From RQOF01 sp964461135 (GTDB lineage: Bacteria; Calditrichota; Calditrichia; RBG-13-44-9): a stretch of 64,000 bases of DNA. Position 1 is the first letter of the stretch, and each line of letters starts with the position of its first letter. The notes under the pieces were generated by a model that searched no databases, had not been told where the DNA came from, and saw nothing but the letters and a program-made list of their open reading frames with translations. The translations under genes and the position numbers were made by a program. The stretch lies in the NCBI GenBank assembly GCA_964461135.1, contig CAYWTB010000012.1, positions 1-64,000 of the forward strand, given 5' to 3'. Below, in pieces: positions 36,448 to 46,839 of this stretch.

Positions 36448-38112
36448 ATGTTCTCTGAAATGGAAAAAATAAAAAATGCCAAACAAGACTGGCTGAAACG
36501 GAAAAAAGAAAACAGTACCGATATTGATAAACAATATGTGACTGCTTCATCCGAACCGGTGGAAATTCTGGCCACACCTGCAGAGCTGGAAAATTTCGAT
36601 TATTTCCGGGATCTGGGCCACCCCGGAGATTTTCCCTATACCCGGGGTATTCATTATAACATGTACCGCGGAAAAATGTGGACCATGCGGCAGTTCGCCG
36701 GGTTTGGAACACCCCGCGATACCAATGAACGTTTCAAATATCTTCTCAGAAATGGTCAGATGGGATTGTCCGTGGCATTCGATCTGCCTGCCCTCATGGG
36801 CCGCGATGCCGATGACCCCCTGGGTGAAGGGGAAGTGGGAAAATGCGGGGTATCGGTCTCGTCCCTGCAGGATATGGAGGTCGTGTTTCAGGATATCCCC
36901 CTGGAAAAAGTCAGTACATCCATGACTATCAACGGTCCGGCAATTATGATGCTGGCATTTTATCTGGCTATGGCGGAAAAACAGGGAGTTCCTTTTGAAA
37001 AAATCAGGGGGACTTTGCAGAATGACATCCTCAAGGAATACATTGCCCAGAAAGAATGGATTTATCCGCCCAGACCGAGCATGCGCATTATTGTGGATAT
37101 GATCGAATACTGTATGGAACATGTACCCCAGTGGAATACCATCAGTATCAGCGGGTATCATATCCGTGAAGCGGGTTCCACGGCAGCTCAGGAACTGGCC
37201 TTCACCCTGGCGGATGGTTTTGCCTATGTGGAAGCATCACTGGAACGGGGACTGGACGTTGATAGATTTGCTCCGCGTCTCTCATTCTTCTTCAATTCTC
37301 ATAATGATTTTTTCGAGGAGATTGCCAAATTCCGGGCCGCCCGGCGTATATGGTCCAGAAAAATGCGGTATAAATACGGTGCGAAAAATCAACGTTCCTG
37401 GTTATTGCGGTTTCATACCCAGACAGCCGGGTGTACCCTCACTGCTCAACAACCGGAAAATAATATCGTTCGTGTGGCTTACCAGGCGCTGGCGGGAGTA
37501 CTGGGAGGCACCCAATCTCTTCACACCAATTCCATGGATGAAACTCTGGCGCTGCCTTCTGAAAAAGCGGTCAAAATTTCCCTTCGTACCCAGCAGGTCC
37601 TGGCTCACGAAACCGGAGTATCCTATACCATAGACCCCCTGGGCGGCAGTTATTATGTGGAAATGATGACCAACCGGATGGAGAAGGAAGCGGAAGATTA
37701 TTTTGAAAAAATAGAAAAACTGGGTGGTGTAATACCGGCCATTGAAAAAAACTTTTTTCAGCATGAAATTGCCCGCGCTGCCTATGTTTATCAACAGGAA
37801 ATTGATAGAAACGACCGCATCATTGTAGGCGTAAATGATTTTGCGGATCAGGATGAAAAAATTGAAATTCCTCTCCTGTTGATTCCCGATGAAGTGGAAA
37901 AGCAACAAGTCCGGAATTTGAAGAATTTGCGTTCAAAAAGAAATAATAAACTCGCATCGGAAAAACTTGGACAGCTAAAAACAACGGCGGCTTCGGATGA
38001 AAATCTTATGCCCATATTGATTGAGTGTGCCAAAGCTTACTGTACGCTTGGTGAAATGGTAGATACCCTGAAAGAAGTTTTCGGTGAATATGAAGAACCG
38101 AAATTCTTTTAA
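36448..38112 (+). CDS. Methylmalonyl-CoA mutase, large (catalytic) subunit
   Basis: 554 residues, the substrate-binding TIM-barrel half without a cobalamin domain. Diagnostic text: [99 protein letters not shown] and [17 protein letters not shown]. Works with the small subunit at 14512-14919. Length is as expected for split archaeal/bacterial-type mutases. Preceded by AGGAGA. Likely serves succinate/propionate conversion; no epimerase or MeaB gene is in view. Confidence 0.95.
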   Translation: MFSEMEKIKNAKQDWLKRKKENSTDIDKQYVTASSEPVEILATPAELENFDYFRDLGHPGDFPYTRGIHYNMYRGKMWTMRQFAGFGTPRDTNERFKYLLRNGQMGLSVAFDLPALMGRDADDPLGEGEVGKCGVSVSSLQDMEVVFQDIPLEKVSTSMTINGPAIMMLAFYLAMAEKQGVPFEKIRGTLQNDILKEYIAQKEWIYPPRPSMRIIVDMIEYCMEHVPQWNTISISGYHIREAGSTAAQELAFTLADGFAYVEASLERGLDVDRFAPRLSFFFNSHNDFFEEIAKFRAARRIWSRKMRYKYGAKNQRSWLLRFHTQTAGCTLTAQQPENNIVRVAYQALAGVLGGTQSLHTNSMDETLALPSEKAVKISLRTQQVLAHETGVSYTIDPLGGSYYVEMMTNRMEKEAEDYFEKIEKLGGVIPAIEKNFFQHEIARAAYVYQQEIDRNDRIIVGVNDFADQDEKIEIPLLLIPDEVEKQQVRNLKNLRSKRNNKLASEKLGQLKTTAASDENLMPILIECAKAYCTLGEMVDTLKEVFGEYEEPKFF

Positions 38113-38175
38113 ATACGAATAAATTTACCGGAGATAACCGGGAACAGAGAATGAAGGCATAGGGAAAAAGGTGCC

Positions 38176-38370
38176 AGATATCAAAAAACAAGATTACCAC
38201 ATGGTGGCCGCTATGCGGAAGATTAAAGATTCCCGACGAATCTGACTCCGTCCGGTGGTCTCGTCGGTCGCGCCAGTGGGTGGATCCGGCTACTGACGGA
38301 GATGAAACCATCCAGGGTTTCACCAACATCTATCATGCAAAGGGCAACCGGCAGAAGAAGTAGAGAAAGT
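38176..38370 (+). repeat. Dispersed repeat, copy A (about 195 bp)
   Basis: Runs from TATCAAAAAACAAGATTACC to GGCAGAAGAAGTAGAGAAAG. An inverted, closely similar copy is at 39499-39722, and a 5' fragment is repeated at 57332-57369. Shared islands include GATTCCCGACGAA, GTCTCGTCGGTCGCGCCAGT and GATGAAACCATCCA. One frame of both long copies spells KIPDE-DSV---RRSRQW-DPATDGDETIQGFTNIY---RQKK-stop, but it lacks a proper start here. Confidence 0.85.
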
Positions 38371-38459
38371 CTTGAGTCATTATCCTTTAGCCTTTGGCCT
38401 TCAGTCTCGGGTCTCCGGTCTCCAGTATTCCGGCGGACCTTAATATTGCCCCATGATTC

Positions 38460-39317
38460 TTAAAAAATATATTTTCGGGTTACGGTAAAATTTCCATCTT
38501 CAAAAGCGATCTGGTTGAAATTTCGCCAGCGTTGAATCTGTTTGCGGATACAGTCAAGAACCCGGGGATCATGGATATTGCTTCTAATAATTTTTACACT
38601 AGCAGGAATGACATATCCATCCGGATGTATGGTAAAGCTGATGAGTACCGACGCCGAGAATGCGGGATCATAACGTGCCACTTTTTCAAAACAGTATTTT
38701 ATATCATCCTCGTTCATTTCCAGAATAGCAGTAGTCTCCTGCAGGTCACGCATACCGTTCTGTGAAGCAAAATGCAACACCTCAGGAACGGGAATCTGTA
38801 TGCGATTATCCTGGGTTCGGAAAATTCGCTCCCGGTTCTGCAGATCGATGAATTTTTCTTGACGGAGCTGGTAACGGTCAATTCCGGCATAACCAGGCAC
38901 TGCCTCAACTGCCGAGGTTATTGTGGTTAATCCCAGAGTATCGGTTTTAAATGTTTCTGCAGAGATATCTGGCAAACCAACGGGTTGGGGGATAATATTT
39001 TCTGAAGGATTCCGGGCAGCCGATTTCCTGTTTGCTTTGATTTCCCGTTCCAGCTGAACAGACTCTGTTGCGTAGTCCTTCTCCATTACCCTGGCAAAAG
39101 ATGATTTTTTATACTGAGCAAGAAAAACGGCATAATTTGTCTTGATATGTTGTGTAATACGCTCCCTTGATACGTGTAAACTCCAGTTTATGAAAATTAA
39201 ATTCAGCGTAAGCAGCAGCAGAGAAACCAGTGACAAAATAAACCAGAACCGGCGATTTTCCGTTGTCCAGAGGGGACGATGGAAGAAGGACTGATTTACG
39301 GTATTGAAATTTCTCAT
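38460..39317 (-). CDS. TonB-like protein with AgmX/PglI-type C-terminal domain
   Basis: About 285 residues. One N-terminal membrane helix (FWFILSLVSLLLLTLNLIFI), a periplasmic linker, and a C-terminal domain with MNEDDIKYCFEKVARYDPAFSASVLISFTIHPDGYVIPASVKI, then VLDCIRKQIQRWRNF. The paired cysteines (YCFE ... LDCI) and the ITP-like beta-strands match AgmX/PglI C-terminal modules, related to TonB. ATG 39317 with GGAG upstream is preferred over TTG 39359. No ExbB/ExbD nearby. The gene is bracketed by two inverted copies of a 200-bp repeat. Confidence 0.72.
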   Translation of the reverse strand: MRNFNTVNQSFFHRPLWTTENRRFWFILSLVSLLLLTLNLIFINWSLHVSRERITQHIKTNYAVFLAQYKKSSFARVMEKDYATESVQLEREIKANRKSAARNPSENIIPQPVGLPDISAETFKTDTLGLTTITSAVEAVPGYAGIDRYQLRQEKFIDLQNRERIFRTQDNRIQIPVPEVLHFASQNGMRDLQETTAILEMNEDDIKYCFEKVARYDPAFSASVLISFTIHPDGYVIPASVKIIRSNIHDPRVLDCIRKQIQRWRNFNQIAFEDGNFTVTRKYIF

Positions 39318-39498
39318 GCCGACTCCGGTGTTCCTGATGTGAATAATAAATGCCTTCAATATTACAGGTTACACAAATTATATATAATTCAGTATAAAAT
39401 TGCAGGAAATTACGGAAGGTATGATAACATTTCAAGACATTTTTTGAGACAGGAAAAATAAGTGTTGATGAGAGAAATACCTGGCAAGAGGCTCAAGG

Positions 39499-39722
39499 CT
39501 TTCTCTATTTCTTCTGCCGACTGCCCGCCAGCTGATAGATGTTGGTGAAACCTTGGATGGTTTCATCTCCATCAGTAGCCGGATCTGTCCACTGGCGCGA
39601 CCGACGAGACGACTGGACGGAGTCAGGTTCGTCGGGAATCTTTGATCTTTCGCATAGCGGCCACTTCGTGGTAATCTTTCGCATGGCGACCACCATGTGG
39701 TAATCTTGTTTTTTGATACCTG
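39499..39722 (-). repeat. Dispersed repeat, copy B (about 224 bp, inverted relative to copy A)
   Basis: Reverse complement of copy A with an extra unit of about 29 bp: GATTACCAC...GTGG(T/C)CGC(C/T)ATGCGAAA occurs twice in tandem (minus strand, 39651-39709). Contains a 63-codon open frame (39505-39696) that continues the frame seen in copy A; differences between copies are not obviously synonymous, so I do not call it a gene. Confidence 0.85.
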
Positions 39723-39967
39723 ATACCTAGAAAGCCTTGAGCCTTTGTCCTTTAGCCTTTAGCTATTTGTCTCTATCCGGAACAATTTATAAAAATCCGG
39801 AAATATTATTGGCCAAAGCGGTATCCTTTGTTCTTTCTAATAATGAGGTTTCAGTATTTATTGCCCTGCTGTGATGGTTCAGTGCCGGGTGAAATCATAT
39901 TGATTTAGAATTCAATTTGGGGATTTGTGTTTTGCTCTTTATATTTTCAAAAACCTGTGAGTAGACC
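39723..39967. other. Intergenic region with low-complexity repeats
   Basis: Short repeated words CCTTGAGCCTTTGTCCTTTAG-type (39731-39765) resemble text beside copy A (38379-38400). No gene. Confidence 0.4.
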
Positions 39968-40576
39968 ATGTCTGGTAAAGACTATTATGTTCATCCCAGC
40001 AGTATTATCGACGAACCGGTAAAGATCGGTAAGGGAACGAAAATATGGCATTTCTGTCATGTAATGAAGGGTGCTGTTATCGGGGAACGCTGCTCTTTCG
40101 GCCAGAATGTTTTCGTTGGATCCAGGGTAGTGATCGGGAATAACGTCAAAGTTCAGAATAATGTTTCCATCTATGATAATGTTTATCTGGAGGATGATGT
40201 ATTCTGCGGACCGTCCATGGTTTTTACCAACGTGGTTAATCCCCGCAGTCACATCATCAGAAAACACGAATATCTGGATACCATTGTTAAAAGGGGTGCA
40301 TCCATTGGTGCCAATGCCACAGTGGTTTGTGGGGTTACGCTGGGCCGGTTCTGTTTTATCGGGGCCGGGGCTGTCATTGTGAAGGATGTACCGGCCTATG
40401 CACTGATGGTTGGGGTGCCGGCCAGAGTGGTTGGCTGGATGTGTCATTGCGGCGTAAGATTATCACTTCCGGCGGCCAGCCCACAGGAGGTAATCGCCAA
40501 TTGTGAGAACTGTTCATCTTCCTATAAATTATTGCCTTCCGGAACACTGGAAGTTATTGAAGAACATATGCCATAA
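39968..40576 (+). CDS. Sugar-nucleotide N-acetyltransferase, left-handed beta-helix (WbpD/WlbB-like)
   Basis: 202 residues of hexapeptide repeats: KIGKGTKIWHFCHVMKGAVIG, CSFGQNVFVG, VKVQNNVSIYDNVYLEDDVFCGPSMVFTNVVNPRS, then VKRGASIGANATVVCG and FIGAGAVIVKDVPAYALMVGVPA. This is the UDP-2-acetamido-3-amino-2,3-dideoxy-glucuronate N-acetyltransferase pattern (surface polysaccharide synthesis). A C-terminal extension has four cysteines (CHCG, CENC) that may bind a metal. The usual wbp partner genes are not adjacent. Confidence 0.85.
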   Translation: MSGKDYYVHPSSIIDEPVKIGKGTKIWHFCHVMKGAVIGERCSFGQNVFVGSRVVIGNNVKVQNNVSIYDNVYLEDDVFCGPSMVFTNVVNPRSHIIRKHEYLDTIVKRGASIGANATVVCGVTLGRFCFIGAGAVIVKDVPAYALMVGVPARVVGWMCHCGVRLSLPAASPQEVIANCENCSSSYKLLPSGTLEVIEEHMP

Positions 40577-40589
40577 CCCTTTTTTATTC

Positions 40590-41426
40590 ATGAATAAAGA
40601 TTTAATGCTTGCCGCGGTCCGGATAAGCCGCCCTGTAAATGTGCTGATCAGTATTGCTTCTATTTTTGTTGCCGCTTTCATCACCGGAACCATCCAACCC
40701 TTCAGTAATGTCATCATGGCCTGTCTGTCAGGAGGTATTATAATAGCAGCGGCAAATACCATTAATGATTATTTTGATCTGGATATTGACCGTATCAACC
40801 GCCCGGATCGTCCCCTGGTTATGAATAAACTGACACCGTTGCAGGCTGTTAAAATAGCAACTTTCGAGTTTACCGTCGGAATTATGCTCGCCTTTTTTAT
40901 AAATTTCCTGGCTTTCGTTATCGCCGGAACCGTGTCCGCCCTAATTTTTCTCTATTCCTATAAACTGAAACGGCAACCGGTGGTAGGTAATCTAACAGTC
41001 AGCTTTTCGACTGCCATGGCATTTGTCTATGGGGGAGTCGCTGTAAACCGCATTAAACAGACGCTGGTGCCCGCTATTTTCGCATTCTTTTATCACTTCG
41101 GACGTGAAATTATTAAGGACATCCAGGATATGGAAGGAGATCACCAGGGAAAAGCCAGAACGCTTCCCCTGGTGTATGGGGAAGTGGCAGCGCTGATGGT
41201 AGCAACGCTTAATTTTCTGATTCTGATGTTCCTGTTGCCCCTGCCATATCTGATCTTATGGTACAGGACCGGTTATCTGCTGGTGGTGATATTGGGTGTC
41301 TATCCGGTGCTCATTTATACCCTGCTAAGCATGTGGAAAAATCGCACTCCCCGTAGTCTGGGAACTCTTAGTACCCTCCTGAAGGCTGATATGCTGATAG
41401 GCCTGCTGGCTATTTATCTGGGCTGA
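40590..41426 (+). CDS. UbiA-family prenyltransferase, DGGGP-synthase-like
   Basis: About 278 residues with about eight membrane helices. Prenyl-diphosphate/Mg motifs: NTINDYFDLDIDRINRPDRP (NDxxDxxxD) and DIQDMEGD. The RPDRPL and YSYKLKR loops resemble archaeal digeranylgeranylglyceryl-phosphate synthase and its FCB homologues; in Flavobacteria a similar gene sits beside maf, as here. ATG 40590 is chosen, 14 nt after the acetyltransferase stop; upstream codons belong to that gene's other frame. The menaquinone prenyltransferase is a separate gene at 57760, so this one has a different acceptor, possibly a glycerol phosphate ether. Confidence 0.75.
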   Translation: MNKDLMLAAVRISRPVNVLISIASIFVAAFITGTIQPFSNVIMACLSGGIIIAAANTINDYFDLDIDRINRPDRPLVMNKLTPLQAVKIATFEFTVGIMLAFFINFLAFVIAGTVSALIFLYSYKLKRQPVVGNLTVSFSTAMAFVYGGVAVNRIKQTLVPAIFAFFYHFGREIIKDIQDMEGDHQGKARTLPLVYGEVAALMVATLNFLILMFLLPLPYLILWYRTGYLLVVILGVYPVLIYTLLSMWKNRTPRSLGTLSTLLKADMLIGLLAIYLG

Positions 41427-41627
41427 TGCAGAAGGAACATTAAAAGCAAGGGTAAGGTACGAGGCATAAGGGACAAACCTCAAGGTTAAAAGTTAAAAAC
41501 AGGCGCCAGCAAACCGGATTCAGGGAAAAAGGTACCCGTATCAAGATGTTTAGATATTGGCTTTACTTTCTGCGTAGTGATAGAATTGTATCTTAAATTG
41601 ATATATTTCTAAAAAGATCAGAACATC

Positions 41628-42221
41628 ATGAAATTCATCTCCATATTATGCGGTCTTGAAAAGAAACGGGTGGTCCTGGCAACCCAGTCACCCCGGCGAA
41701 TCGAATTATTGCGTTCAGTAGGACTTGATTTCGAAATTTTTCCTCCTCAGATTGATGAAAAACAACCAGCCGACTATTCCCCTCTCGAATATGTTCGCCA
41801 CAATGCAGTAGAAAAGGCACACTGGGTTTCCGGCCACGTAAAATTTGACCTGATAATTGCTGCCGATACTATTGTTACTCTTGATGGACAGATTTTTGAA
41901 AAACCGGGTGGCCATTCCGAGGCTGAGAAAATGTTGCGATTACTGAGTGGTAATACCCATGAGGTTATTACCGGTTTCTGCTTGATGACCGCCGGCGGAG
42001 AAGTTGTGGACCACGAAATCAGCCGTGTCACGTTCTATCCGTTAACTACCAGTGAAATCCAAATGTACCTGAATTCCGATGAACCTTTTGATAAAGCAGG
42101 AGCATATGGAATTCAGGGATTTGCTTCCCTCTTTATAAAAAAAATTGAAGGCTGTTATTTCAATGTGGTAGGTTTTCCCCTCGGGAAATTTTATCAGCAT
42201 CTGAAAAATCTGAGTCCGTGA
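41628..42221 (+). CDS. Maf-like nucleoside triphosphate pyrophosphatase
   Basis: 197 residues. Signature LATQSPRRIELLRSVGLDFEIFPPQIDE at the N-terminus, AADTIVTLDGQIFEKPGG in the middle (catalytic Asp), and DKAGAYGIQGFASLFIKKIEGCYFNVVGFPL at the end, the YhdE-type (dTTP/UTP) pattern. Hydrolyses canonical and modified NTPs to monophosphates, house-cleaning and possibly division control. Lies 200 nt after the UbiA gene, in a repeat-like spacer. Confidence 0.92.
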   Translation: MKFISILCGLEKKRVVLATQSPRRIELLRSVGLDFEIFPPQIDEKQPADYSPLEYVRHNAVEKAHWVSGHVKFDLIIAADTIVTLDGQIFEKPGGHSEAEKMLRLLSGNTHEVITGFCLMTAGGEVVDHEISRVTFYPLTTSEIQMYLNSDEPFDKAGAYGIQGFASLFIKKIEGCYFNVVGFPLGKFYQHLKNLSP

Positions 42222-42399
42222 AGAGTAATTGCTGCCACACCATCAATGGGAAAGCATGATAGTGTCCTTTTTAAAGTTAGGTTCAAATGACCCGCTTAAC
42301 AATTTTACACCTATTTAACCTGTTGATTTCAAATAAGCTGTGTCATCTTGAACTAAACACAATTGGCTCATATGACCATTCTTTTTGGGCCATATGGCA

Positions 42400-45300
42400 C
42401 TATTTCAGCAGAATCATTTTTCGGATGCTGATGAAGTGCCCGGTTTCCAGACGGTAAAGATAAATACCGCTGGCTACCGGCATTCCATTATTATTAAGCC
42501 CATCCCATACAACTGATTTATGTCCCGCTTCCTGCCGGGTATTGACTAGCGTGCGCATTTCCTGTCCCAGAAGACTGTAAACTTTAAGAGATACCATGCC
42601 GGCTTCGTGCAAATCATACCGGATGACGGTCTCCGGATTGAACGGGTTGGGAAAATTCTGAAAAAGCCGATAATCATCGGGAATTATATCGGTCACCCTG
42701 ATGCCGGTAACTGAGCTGTCTACAATCATATGGATGGGTATCAAGATATGAGGAGTCTGTGGATCATTACAGAACAGTTCAATACCGGACCAGAAATCGC
42801 CCAGCGGGAAATCAGAGGTTTTGAGATGAATGTCGATGTCCAATTGTGAACCGGGGGCAATCGTTCCTCCCAATGGATCGATATTGACCCAGCTGCGCCT
42901 TGAAATGAGAATCGTCATTTCGCCGTGAAGATACGGCTGATTGTAGGCAATATGAAATCCATCACCGGCGTCCTGGTTCTGCAGGCCCACCGTGTATGAG
43001 GGCTCCAGGGTAGTCAGATCTTTATACTGCATGAAGATATTACCGTTGTTATACAGGATGACTTCGAATGTATAGGGACCATAGCCGGTGGCAGTATACA
43101 TTTTTTCCCACTGGATTGTAAACCGGCCTGTTTCACTCAGGTAATAGATTTTGCTGTCATTATGCATGTTCAGGTTATCCCATAAGGGAGCGATCATGGT
43201 GCGTGGCGCCAGAATACTGGGGAGCGCAGTATTATTATAACTCACCGAGTAGGTAGTGAAACTGATCCAGCCGTTGCTGCAGACCCGTAATGTGGAATAG
43301 GAACTACCATAAAAAGAAACCGGAAATTCAACCGGCAAAGGATCGCTGATAACATTTAATCCACTTATGGGAATTTCCGTGCCATTGCCGTCAGCCAGCT
43401 CCACCCAGTCATACTGGGGGCCTCCCGGATCATCACTGTCTATCCAGATATGACCGAAACTGTCATATCCGCCCGACCCTTCCTCGCTTTGTGCGGGGTG
43501 GTAACTGCCCATCTGTGCGGTAAACAAAAGTTCCCCCGCCCCGCTGTTTTGAATGGTGAGTGGAATTTGGACGGAATCATCCGGCTCCATGCGGGCGACT
43601 ATGCTGTCCGGTGAAACCTGAATTTCAGGAGCCAAGATTCCTTTTCCGCTCAGTGGTATCCGGTATTGGAAGTTTACCGGGTCATTACTGATCATTAACA
43701 GGGTATCGGCATAGTTAAGAGTGTCATCCGGCAGGAATTTGGTATGGATAATCTTCTGGGCGGCCGGGGCAAGAGAAAGGGATGATTCTTCCGCCCAAAA
43801 TTGTGAAATTGATGTGAGAATATCTGTGACGTGGAGCGAATCCATACCTCCATTGCGAATTGTTAAGGTGCGTTCTGCCACATTGTTGACAAATGAATTC
43901 TGAAAGGCTAATTCGCTATTGCCCGGGATGAGTTCTGCTCCTTTTTTCACCAGAACCTGCAGCGAATGATTCCAGTGATATCCTCCGTCTGCATAAATAT
44001 CAATAATAATACTCTGCATGGAATTATTGGGGGTGTTCGGCGCTGCTGAGATATAGAGGGATCCCAGACCGGCAGACTGACCGGATGGAATATTTCCTGC
44101 CGGAACACTGTCATCAGCAACCGTCAGGTAAGGTGATCCATCGCTGACCACAGCGGAAACATTGCTGGCCGGATCTACCCCCAGATTCTGAAGGGTGAGC
44201 GATATAAGTGCACTTTCACCCGCCTCCAGGGTATGATTATTGTTGGAGGTAGAATCCCAGATTGTATAGCTGGTGGCACGCACAAACGGTCCGGTGGGAG
44301 GAATAAGATTTCCTTCCACTGCATCCAGATCAAATCCCGCATCAGCCACCGTTGCCAGTCCGTCTCCGTCATCCTCCAGCCGGATATACCGAAAATTATT
44401 CACTCCCGCACTGTTCAGATCAAATTCCTGTGTGCCCATACCATTTCCGATGAGAGTCCAGGGGCCGTTCCAGTTGTTACCAACACGCACGGTATAGCCT
44501 TCCGGTGAGTCATCACATTCCACTATCCTGTAGTCATTTCCTTATACGTTACAGATGGATTCCCTCATATCCAATACCACATAAACGCTCTTTCCTAGTG
44601 AATAATTAACATTATCCGGAGCCCCCAGAGCGGCGGGGGTAAATCCTTCGTCCGAATTGTTATTTCCGGGTATACGAGTGGTGACAATCCGGTAGGCATA
44701 TGTTCCATTTACGGCCTGCATTTGAATCTGAAGCGGTGTGGCTCCGGTATCCACCACTACTACATTATTTACGGTAGCACTCTGATACCCGCTGGCGGTC
44801 ACTTTGACCGAATATGTTCCCGGAAGGAGAAATTTATGAAAATCACCTACCGCAGGATCTGCATAGACCGGCCAGTACTGCTGGCTTCCACCGCTTATCC
44901 ACACAATTGCCGGGACGGGCGCACTATTCCCCGCATCTGTGACCATCCCTCTGATCCCTTTTCCTGCCATCTCCAGCAGATAAATCATGGACGGCCGGTT
45001 CCAGTTGTAATACTGGGGAATTAAGGAAGAAGAAGGTTGTTTTGAAAGAGAAACCTCCAGCGTCCAGCCCACTGAACCCATCAGTCCGTAAAACGCATCT
45101 TTGGCGCTGCCATTGATGGGATACATCCCGTTATAACCCTGAAAATAAGGCAGGGTGGGAACATATCCCGAATTTGCCGAATAGCCGGCAGCCAGGAAAT
45201 CTATTGGGTAATGATCCGGGCACTGATTGGGGCGATAGCTCCAGGGATAAGAAATGCTTTCTGTACCGCCATGATTGGTCTGGCTGATTACAAACTGATT

Positions 45301-46050
45301 CTCATTAATCCAGTTTCGTGCAACCTGTGATTCCGGTTGGGAAAATGGGGCAGGGCTTTCCAGGTCCCACATATAGCCCCAGTCACGGTTCACATCTACC
45401 AAGGCATTGTTGTAGCGGCTCATGGACATACGTCCGTCCGGATTGATGAAGGGATATATCCAGATTTCCCGGGAATTCACCAGCCAGGTCAGTTGAGGAT
45501 CGGTTCCATATTGGGTGCATAATTCCCGCATGAAAAGGATGATTACCTCCGCACCCATAATTTCATCTCCATGATGGCAGCCGTCGAAGCTGACTTCAGG
45601 TTCATTTTCATCGGATTGCACATTATCGCTGATTTTTACTGCATACAGTTCTCTTCCCAGCAGGGAATATCCATAGATATACTTCTCAATTAACTGGGGA
45701 AAGGTGTTGATCAGACTGTCCACCAGTACCCGGGTGGTATTATAATCGTGATATACTGCATATTCCGGGTCGTTCAACAGGTTTTCGGAGTGCTCTTCCA
45801 TGCTGGAAATCAGCACGGTGGGTTCATATCCCATTTTTCGGATTTCTTCCAGTTCTGAGGGCACCACCAGCAGTGAGAGGGTAGTTCCGGTAAAGCCATC
45901 TACTGTAAATTTCTGCTCCATAAATTGGCGGACATCTTCTGGGTCGGACAACCGAACCTGTACCAGCATCTCCCCGGGTCTCCAGGCAGCTGAAAGCGTC
46001 TGAGTCATGACCATAAAAACCACGAATAAGAACAGCTCGATCCTTCTCAT
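42400..46050 (-). pseudogene. Secreted M14 zinc carboxypeptidase with sorting domain, interrupted by in-frame TAA
   Basis: Two abutting frames in the same register (46050-44542 and 44541-42400) form one protein of 1215 sense codons broken by a single TAA at 44542-44544. N-terminal signal peptide, then M14 domain: FDGCHHGDEIMGAE (HxxE zinc ligands), INPDGR and VNRDWGY, SQTNHGGTESISYPWSY (third ligand) and VGWTLEVSLSK (catalytic Glu). A carboxypeptidase-regulatory-like beta domain (GMVTDAGNSAPVPAIVWISGG) follows. The stop falls inside the next domain, between VVLDMRESICNV and GNDYRIVECDDSPEG. Then come Ig/ASPM-like repeats and the C-terminal sorting domain NFPNPFNPETVIRYDL ... ASGIYLYRLETG. TAA excludes selenocysteine recoding; nonsense mutation or sequencing error are the simple explanations. 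Confidence 0.85.
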
Positions 46051-46149
46051 TTAATACTCCTCTGACGTTTCGATTTGAAAATGCCTCTTCATTAAACCGA
46101 CTCCGTTCAGGCAAAGAAACTCAGAATCTCTAAAGATCTTTGTTATCTT

Positions 46150-46809
46150 TTACTGAAAAGGAAGGATGGGATAATCCAGGCCGTAAGTTTTTTTTCGCAA
46201 AGCCAAAATTTCCTCTACTTCTTCCCGGGAAAGTCGCTCAGGGCTTCCGGCTTGCCTGGACAACCAGATAATTTTTGCAGTCTGTTCCAGTATTTCCAGC
46301 TTGTGGAAAGCCTCTTCCAGGTTACGCCCCATGGTCAAACTTCCGTGTCGTCTGAGTACAATAATATCGGTATGTTGAATATATTCACTTAGACTTGCAG
46401 GAACCTGTGGAGTCGACGGTCTGGCATACGGTGCCACCGGCACCGCACCCAGCAGCAGCACACTTTCAGGCAGATAGGGTGTAGAAAAAGATAAACCCGC
46501 CAGTGTTAATGCTAGGACAAAAGGGGGATGGGCATGAATCACCGCCTGGATATCATTTCTTTTCTTATATACTTCCAAATGCATCAGGATTTCCGTAGAT
46601 GGTTTGAGTTTACTCCGGGTGATATTTCCCTTCATATCCACCACCACCAAATCATTGTCCGACAGGTCTCCCTTGCAAACACCGCTTCGAGTGGTAATAA
46701 CCGTGTCACCATCCAATCGGTGACTCAAATTACCCTCGGTTGCAGCTATCAGTCCCCTGTCATACATCCGCTTGCCGAAATTAATAAGATCTTGTTTTAT
46801 CTGGTACAT
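46150..46809 (-). CDS. Class II aldolase/adducin family protein (L-fuculose-phosphate aldolase-like)
   Basis: About 219 residues. Zn site: HAHPPFVLAL (two His) and RRHGSLTMGRNLEEAF (third His); phosphate-binding GNLSHRL and TRSG loops. FucA-like aldolases cleave sugar 1-phosphates to DHAP and an aldehyde; ribulose-5-P epimerase or methylthioribulose dehydratase activities share this fold. ATG 46809 (MYQIKQDL) is chosen; a TTG at 46839 would add ten residues. No linked sugar genes. Confidence 0.82.
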   Translation of the reverse strand: MYQIKQDLINFGKRMYDRGLIAATEGNLSHRLDGDTVITTRSGVCKGDLSDNDLVVVDMKGNITRSKLKPSTEILMHLEVYKKRNDIQAVIHAHPPFVLALTLAGLSFSTPYLPESVLLLGAVPVAPYARPSTPQVPASLSEYIQHTDIIVLRRHGSLTMGRNLEEAFHKLEILEQTAKIIWLSRQAGSPERLSREEVEEILALRKKTYGLDYPILPFQ

Positions 46810-46839
46810 TATGGTCGCCGGTCTCAGAATTTTACGCAA

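Noticed and set aside
39505..39696. 63-codon open frame inside repeat copy B
   Set aside because: Conserved frame in copy A, but no good start and the differences between copies look unconstrained; kept as repeat, not gene.
44542..44544. Selenocysteine or other recoding at the M14 peptidase stop
   Set aside because: The codon is TAA, not TGA, and no recoding structure is apparent.
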